Assembly: GCA_042091035.1 (NCBI GenBank)
Contig: JBELIG010000116.1
Span: 1 to 9,821 of the forward strand
Direction: 5' to 3'
Length of the DNA: 9,821 nt
Source of the DNA: AM-2324 sp042091035
Lineage (GTDB): Bacteria > Bacteroidota > Bacteroidia > Chitinophagales > Saprospiraceae
The notes under the pieces were generated by a model. It did no database searches, was not told where the DNA came from, and saw nothing but the letters and a program-made list of their open reading frames with translations. The position numbers and the translations under genes are program-made. Each line of letters starts with the position of its first letter. Within the stretch, counting starts at the first letter, position 1. Below, piece after piece: positions 5,818 to 9,821 of this stretch.

Positions 5818-7343
5818 CTTGCCTGGATTCCTTTAAGTGAATAACGAAGGTTCCTATCTTCCGTGTGCACAATGTTAATGAAAAAGTGTGAGCTTTTAAG
5901 GAGATCGATTCTTATAGCACCACCATTTATTTGAAAGCTTCCTTTTTTCAATGTTCTTCCTAATAGGTCAGACATTAGGTATTTGTAATTTCCTTTGGGT
6001 AATTCTTTCACCAAAAGATAATCTTTATACTGTTCGAAGTATATGTTTTCATTTGAAGGAGAAGCTACTTTGTTGATCCAATCATGCTGCAACACCCAAA
6101 TATCGGACAAGCCATAATTATTTGCTACATCAATGTCTGTTGAATAAGAACTCCCCCCAATGAAAAGTGTATTGTTAACATTCAGTAAGCTTTGAGCTAC
6201 GTCTTCATTACTGCCACCGAATGTTCTAGTCCATTTTGTGTTTAGTTCGAGATCAAATGCACGAATCCAATAATCTGTGCCTCCATAAGTACTGACTCCA
6301 TTTAGAGCTGACTTTGTAAATCCTGCGCTTATAATCTGTTCGTCTATGATCAAAAAATCATTAATTCGGTCAGAGAGTAGTCCCCCTGTGTTGACTTGTT
6401 TTAAAAGATCACCGTTTGCGGGATCTACTACAAATATGAATCCATCTTCTTGTCCAATTTGCAGACCATCAAAAGTATCTGTATTGGAAAATGTACTGCC
6501 AGCTATGAAAAGTTTATCATTGTGATAGAGGATTTTTTTCCCTTCATCAAAAGAATTTCCTCCATAGCTTTTTTGCCACAGCAGATCTCCTTCAGCTGTT
6601 GTTTTGATGATCCATATATCTTTTAAGCCATAATTAAGGTCGAGATCCATATCATCGGATAAGGCATATCCGGTTAGATAGACATTTCCTAAAGGGTCCT
6701 GTGTATGATCTAAAGCTTGTTCTCCATCTGTCCCTCCGAATTTTGTTTCCCAGACTAGTTCTCCCGCTGCATTAGTCTCGAGCAGCCAAACGTCTTGGTT
6801 CGAGTGTCTATTAGGGTTTTGCTTTAACAGGTTCTCATTATCCACTGCACCGCTTATTATTAAATTACCATTTGGCTTTAAGCTTATGGTGAAAAACTCA
6901 TCATCTTCTGCTTCTCCATATGTTTTGCACCATTGCAATTCTCCGGATTGACTGATTAGGCATAGCAAGCCTTGTTCACTACCGTTGCCATCGATAATAT
7001 CAAAATCTGTTGAAATGCTTTTTCCCGCTAGATACCAATCTCCAGTATTTGTTTGTACTGCAGATCTGAATTCATCATTTGCTGATCCACCTATGTTTAG
7101 TGACCAGTCTATATTTCCCGACAGGTCAGTAAGTATTACAAGAGCATCTTTTTGACCAATATAGCCCTGAATATCTTGGTCTTCTGATATGGTGCTTCCT
7201 AATAGGAGCAAACTATTATTAATTCCTCCTTTGATCTGAACGAGTTCATCTATGGAAGAACCACCATAGTTGTTTTCCCAAACGATCTGGCTAGTAGCGA
7301 AAGTTGGAATCGACAGAAAAAGAAAAAAGAGCTTGACTTTCAT
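5814..7343 (-). CDS. Secreted seven-repeat (beta-propeller-like) protein with T9SS-type tail
   Basis: A 509-residue exported protein with a signal peptide (MKVKLFFLFLSIPTFATSQ, likely cut near 18-19). Residues 20-425 hold seven repeats of 56-60 residues. Each is built around a Trp-x(4)-Gly-Gly turn: W22, W80, W138, W198, W256, a degenerate copy near 313 (LLKQVNTGG) and W371. Most repeats also carry a G-S-x-S-x-D-x-D turn and a DxW strand such as GLKDIWIIK or GLSDIWVLQ. Seven copies suggest a seven-bladed propeller. This repeat type is common in Bacteroidota surface proteins of unknown function. The last ~60 residues (MSDLLGRTLKKGSFQINGG, then strands to the end) resemble a type A T9SS sorting domain, though weakly. 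The gene lies 16 bases after the DUF3089-type gene and overlaps the small membrane protein gene by 4 bases. Confidence 0.85.
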   Translation of the reverse strand: MKVKLFFLFLSIPTFATSQIVWENNYGGSSIDELVQIKGGINNSLLLLGSTISEDQDIQGYIGQKDALVILTDLSGNIDWSLNIGGSANDEFRSAVQTNTGDWYLAGKSISTDFDIIDGNGSEQGLLCLISQSGELQWCKTYGEAEDDEFFTISLKPNGNLIISGAVDNENLLKQNPNRHSNQDVWLLETNAAGELVWETKFGGTDGEQALDHTQDPLGNVYLTGYALSDDMDLDLNYGLKDIWIIKTTAEGDLLWQKSYGGNSFDEGKKILYHNDKLFIAGSTFSNTDTFDGLQIGQEDGFIFVVDPANGDLLKQVNTGGLLSDRINDFLIIDEQIISAGFTKSALNGVSTYGGTDYWIRAFDLELNTKWTRTFGGSNEDVAQSLLNVNNTLFIGGSSYSTDIDVANNYGLSDIWVLQHDWINKVASPSNENIYFEQYKDYLLVKELPKGNYKYLMSDLLGRTLKKGSFQINGGAIRIDLLKSSHFFINIVHTEDRNLRYSLKGIQAR

Positions 7344-7359
7344 TGAGTTACTTTTTGGT

Positions 7360-8388
7360 CTAACGCATTTCTGTGTGCTTTTCTATCCATGCTCGAGCTC
7401 TATTAACAGCATTTTTTCTAACATCTAAATAAAAGAGGTTGTAGTCACCGATGTGATAATTCTTTCTGAAAAAGAATTTAGAACCTTTGAAGGCTGGCTT
7501 TTTCATCCAGATCAAACCTTCTTGTTTTTTAGCTTCACAAATACCTGGCTCAAGAAGGTCAAAGTCTAAGAGGACTGCTCCAAGGTGCTGTTCTTTTGAT
7601 GCATCTTCATCTGTCCATGTTATTGGATTAGTGTTTATATATTCTGTCAAATAGCTAAAATGATTGTCTGGGTAGTGGCCTTCTTCAAAGGTCCTCCAAC
7701 TGCAAATACAAGACACTTCAGTAGGGTAGCTACAGGGTTTTAAAGATTTATAGTAAAATGCTGGCACACCAATACCAACAAGATATGCTGCCACCATTTG
7801 ATCCTCTAAATCAGTCCCATCAATCAGTTCTCTGATCAAACGCATACAGTGAGTCGTACCTTGTGAATGAGAAGCAATTATAAAAGGCTTTCCTTGGTTG
7901 TGATGTTCCATGTAATACAGAAATGCTTCTTTTACATCTTTGTAAGCCAATTCAAATGCTTTTGTGCTTGCAGGTGGATTATCAGAAAAGTAAGCGCCAA
8001 TATGTGCTTGTCTATACCTTGGGGCATAGATGTCACCTACTGCATTGAAAATACTAGCCTGATTTTTCATAGAAGCAGATTCAATGCGCTCATTGAGCTT
8101 CTCGTCATCAATTGGCGCATTCCAAAGATCATCACTCTTTTTTTGCCAATAAATGGTCGGATATACAAAGAATACATCTGCAAAATTATTCAAGTCTTCT
8201 GCTTGCAGTGGTTTGGGAATCAGGTCTGAAGAATCAGATTTTGAGGGATGAGCAGCCCAAAGGTCTATATTGGAATAGTCCAATCTGTTATTGGATTCTG
8301 GTGCTTCCCATTGTTTTGGAACCTTGCCTTTACAGGAACATAATAGGATTCCAATAAATAGGATCTTGGGCAGAAGTGCTTTTTGCAT
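7360..8388 (-). CDS. DUF3089-type alpha/beta hydrolase lipoprotein
   Basis: A 342-residue protein with a lipoprotein signal (MQKALLPKILFIGILLCSC; C19 is the likely acylated Cys, C17 an alternative). The rest fits the DUF3089 group of alpha/beta hydrolases: VFFVYPTIYW (72-81), FNAVGDIYAPRYRQAHIGAYF (from 114), the nucleophile elbow ASHSQGT with S175, and a late YHIGDYNLFYLDVR (from 311) whose H312 is the likely catalytic His. The elbow has Ser where the first Gly of GxSxG usually is. Family members are predicted esterases or lipases with no settled substrate. As the first gene of the - strand operon it is followed 16 bases later by the propeller gene, so both products probably meet at the cell envelope. 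Confidence 0.88.
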   Translation of the reverse strand: MQKALLPKILFIGILLCSCKGKVPKQWEAPESNNRLDYSNIDLWAAHPSKSDSSDLIPKPLQAEDLNNFADVFFVYPTIYWQKKSDDLWNAPIDDEKLNERIESASMKNQASIFNAVGDIYAPRYRQAHIGAYFSDNPPASTKAFELAYKDVKEAFLYYMEHHNQGKPFIIASHSQGTTHCMRLIRELIDGTDLEDQMVAAYLVGIGVPAFYYKSLKPCSYPTEVSCICSWRTFEEGHYPDNHFSYLTEYINTNPITWTDEDASKEQHLGAVLLDFDLLEPGICEAKKQEGLIWMKKPAFKGSKFFFRKNYHIGDYNLFYLDVRKNAVNRARAWIEKHTEMR

Positions 8389-8410
8389 GATTAAATTCTT
8401 TGACTTTACA

Positions 8411-8441
8411 ATGTATACAAGTTACAATTCCCAATTGCCAA
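8411..8441 (-). promoter_or_regulatory. Candidate promoter for the DUF3089 operon
   Basis: Read on the - strand, TTG at 8441-8439 is followed after 20 bases by TATACATT at 8418-8411. This spacing suits the Bacteroidota pattern (TTTG near -33, TAnnTTTG near -7), but both boxes are imperfect. The start codon is at 8388, and a terminator just upstream means the operon needs its own promoter in this 70-base gap. Confidence 0.3.
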
Positions 8442-8443
8442 TT
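8425..8443. repeat. Three CAATT repeats at 7-base spacing
   Basis: CAATT occurs at 8425-8429, 8432-8436 and 8439-8443, exactly 7 bases apart, and overlaps the candidate promoter of the DUF3089 operon. It could be a short operator-like array or simply low-complexity sequence. Confidence 0.35.
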
Positions 8444-8456
8444 GTTGTATTCAAAT

Positions 8457-8489
8457 AAAAAAACCCGGTCAAGTGACCGGGTTTTTTTT
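8457..8489 (-). terminator. Rho-independent terminator after the DUF6909-type gene
   Basis: CCCGGTC (8464-8470) and GACCGGG (8475-8481) form a perfect 7-bp stem with an AAGT loop, flanked by seven A on the left and eight T on the right. On the - strand the hairpin begins right after the TAA of the DUF6909-type gene (8490-8488) and ends in a U run, so it stops that transcript before the DUF3089 operon. The symmetric A/T flanks would let it work in both directions. Confidence 0.93.
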
Positions 8490-9821
8490 ATTTAAGAATT
8501 GCTCTTAGAATATTCTTTGCTATTAGGTATGTCGGTCTGACACCACTGATGCCAAGACTCCCAGATGCTAATGTTTGACCGGATTCTAGTGGATTATCCG
8601 AGGCATAATATGCATAACGGACTTTTACATTTTCTGAAATGTTATTGCGTATCATAGAGGCAGCCTGAATTGCTTTTTGATAATGAGCGCCTTCCATTTC
8701 TACCCCAATGGCTTTCCAAGAAGATTTTAGGAAATACCTTAGGATATCTTTATTAGATAGTGAGGTACCTAATACCGTAATCATAGATCCTTCAAACACT
8801 TGACTTCCTTGATCGTTAAAGTCATCCAAGTTGAAGTCATTGGTCAATGGGTAGTTGTCTGCTGAACCTTCAAAAATGTGTGCATTTGGGATCATTATAT
8901 CCCCTTTGCCTCCCAAAAGGATTCCTGCTTTACCCATGACAGATACAGAAGCCACATTCATAGGCAATTTTTCGTTACCCGTTTCGATTGGTTTTAATAA
9001 CTCGTCCATTGTTTCAAAGGCCTGTTCACCAAAGGCATAATCCATATTGAAAATTACAGGTTTTTCAGCATCCTTAAGATCTAGGTCTAAAGCTTTATTT
9101 AATACTGAATCATCTATTTTCGAAGTGTCAAAAAGTTGGGCATAAATATTACTGCCTGAATCATCCGCTATTTCAATCATCCCGTGTTTACGCGCATATG
9201 CCGAAACCTTATCTCTTAGTTTACCATTTCCGGATTTGGAAAGCTCCATGGCAATATCTATTGCACTAAGCTTTGGAAACTCCTTTTTCAGTGCGACTTG
9301 TCCGAAGAGCATATTCATCAGTGAATGTGGATTCGACGAAACTATATGCAAAGGCTTGTCCTGAAGTTTTGCCAGGGTAAGATTTTTTTTGATTTTGGAT
9401 GCCCATTGTTCACCGTAGGTATGGAATCCTACTCGCTCTCTTAAAGAGGAGGAGAATGAGATTTCTCTTGGAGTCCTTCCATTGTATTCTTCAAACGATT
9501 TCTTACCCAACCAGTATACTATGTGGAAAAGGCTGTTTACATGTTTTGCTCTATCAAACTTCTTGCTTGCCTCGAGGGTTTCTTCGAAGGTTCTCCCCAA
9601 AATTGTAGAAAGATAACTATAGGCCCTTTCCTTATTAAACTCTTGGCCTTTCTTCTCCATTTCAATGATCTCTTCTAGACGGATCCATTCTCGTTTGATC
9701 ACTCCTTTAGTGTTCATACTATTCTTACGGATCTTTTCAGCCTCCATATACATGAAGGTAAGGTGTGTAAGTACATCATAGGTATCAGATCGACCTCTAG
9801 TCATCTCAATCAACATCTGAT
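8488..9821 (-). CDS. DUF6909-type protein with nucleoside-phosphorylase-like C-terminal half, probably 5'-truncated
   Basis: At least 442 residues are visible from the ATG at 9814-9816, but the frame stays open to the right edge and, from memory, family members are longer (over 500 residues) with the segment TRGRSDTYDVLTHLTF well inside them, so this ATG is probably internal. I recognise it as a DUF6909-type protein, a mostly Bacteroidota family without known function. Numbering from that ATG, the C-terminal half shows an order of motifs like purine/uridine phosphorylases and MTA/SAH nucleosidases: GKAGILLGGKGDIMIP (295-310, like the Gly-rich loop then GD), a VLGTSLSN stretch (348-355), GVEMEGA (371-377, like the ribose-binding MEG motif) and YASDNP (404-409, like the base-binding SD). 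The N-terminal half is helical and unassigned. No signal peptide is visible. A strong terminator follows the stop. Confidence 0.82.
   Translation of the reverse strand, partial: QMLIEMTRGRSDTYDVLTHLTFMYMEAEKIRKNSMNTKGVIKREWIRLEEIIEMEKKGQEFNKERAYSYLSTILGRTFEETLEASKKFDRAKHVNSLFHIVYWLGKKSFEEYNGRTPREISFSSSLRERVGFHTYGEQWASKIKKNLTLAKLQDKPLHIVSSNPHSLMNMLFGQVALKKEFPKLSAIDIAMELSKSGNGKLRDKVSAYARKHGMIEIADDSGSNIYAQLFDTSKIDDSVLNKALDLDLKDAEKPVIFNMDYAFGEQAFETMDELLKPIETGNEKLPMNVASVSVMGKAGILLGGKGDIMIPNAHIFEGSADNYPLTNDFNLDDFNDQGSQVFEGSMITVLGTSLSNKDILRYFLKSSWKAIGVEMEGAHYQKAIQAASMIRNNISENVKVRYAYYASDNPLESGQTLASGSLGISGVRPTYLIAKNILRAILK

Noticed and set aside
7867..8357. Two + strand open frames (120 and 81 residues) inside the DUF3089-type gene
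   Set aside because: They are antisense to a gene with clear hydrolase motifs and a lipoprotein signal, overlap each other in different frames and show no family features.

Overview
This 9.8 kb window looks like ordinary chromosome from a member of the Bacteroidota. The supporting signs are AT-rich DNA, start codons with little or no Shine-Dalgarno sequence, a secreted seven-repeat protein ending in what looks like a type IX secretion (T9SS) sorting domain, several lipoproteins with short Cys-anchored signal peptides, and a large protein of the DUF6909 type, which I know mainly from this phylum. I cannot place it below phylum. I see no tRNA, rRNA, insertion sequence, CRISPR array or phage gene.

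Left part (1-4973, all + strand): the 3' end of a VWA-like (DUF2201-type) protein is followed 4 bases later by a MoxR-type AAA+ ATPase, a classic chaperone-like pair. Two 23S rRNA/tRNA pseudouridine synthases from different families come next: an RluA-type enzyme starting at TTG and an RluF. They are followed by an exported protein with an unclassified N-terminal region and a C-terminal OmpA peptidoglycan-binding domain, and by a small helical protein that resembles TerB-like domains.

Middle (4974-5566): a 203-base non-coding gap holds two perfect inverted repeats and a locally GC-rich island of unknown nature. A short lipoprotein consisting of a single rhodanese domain follows.

Right part (5563-9821, all - strand): a three-gene operon reads leftwards. 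It encodes a lipoprotein alpha/beta hydrolase of the DUF3089 type, a secreted seven-repeat (probably beta-propeller) protein with a degenerate T9SS tail, and a two-helix membrane protein whose start overlaps the propeller stop as ATGA. This operon converges on the rhodanese gene, and the two stop codons share the palindrome TTAA. A strong rho-independent terminator at about 8457-8489 separates the operon from the DUF6909-type gene, which enters from the right edge and is probably missing its 5' end.

Taken together, the window holds RNA-modification and envelope housekeeping genes. The most interesting points are the nucleoside-phosphorylase-like signatures in the DUF6909 protein, the hydrolase/propeller/membrane-hairpin operon, and the GC-rich island before the rhodanese gene. 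I found no clear new defence or mobile system.
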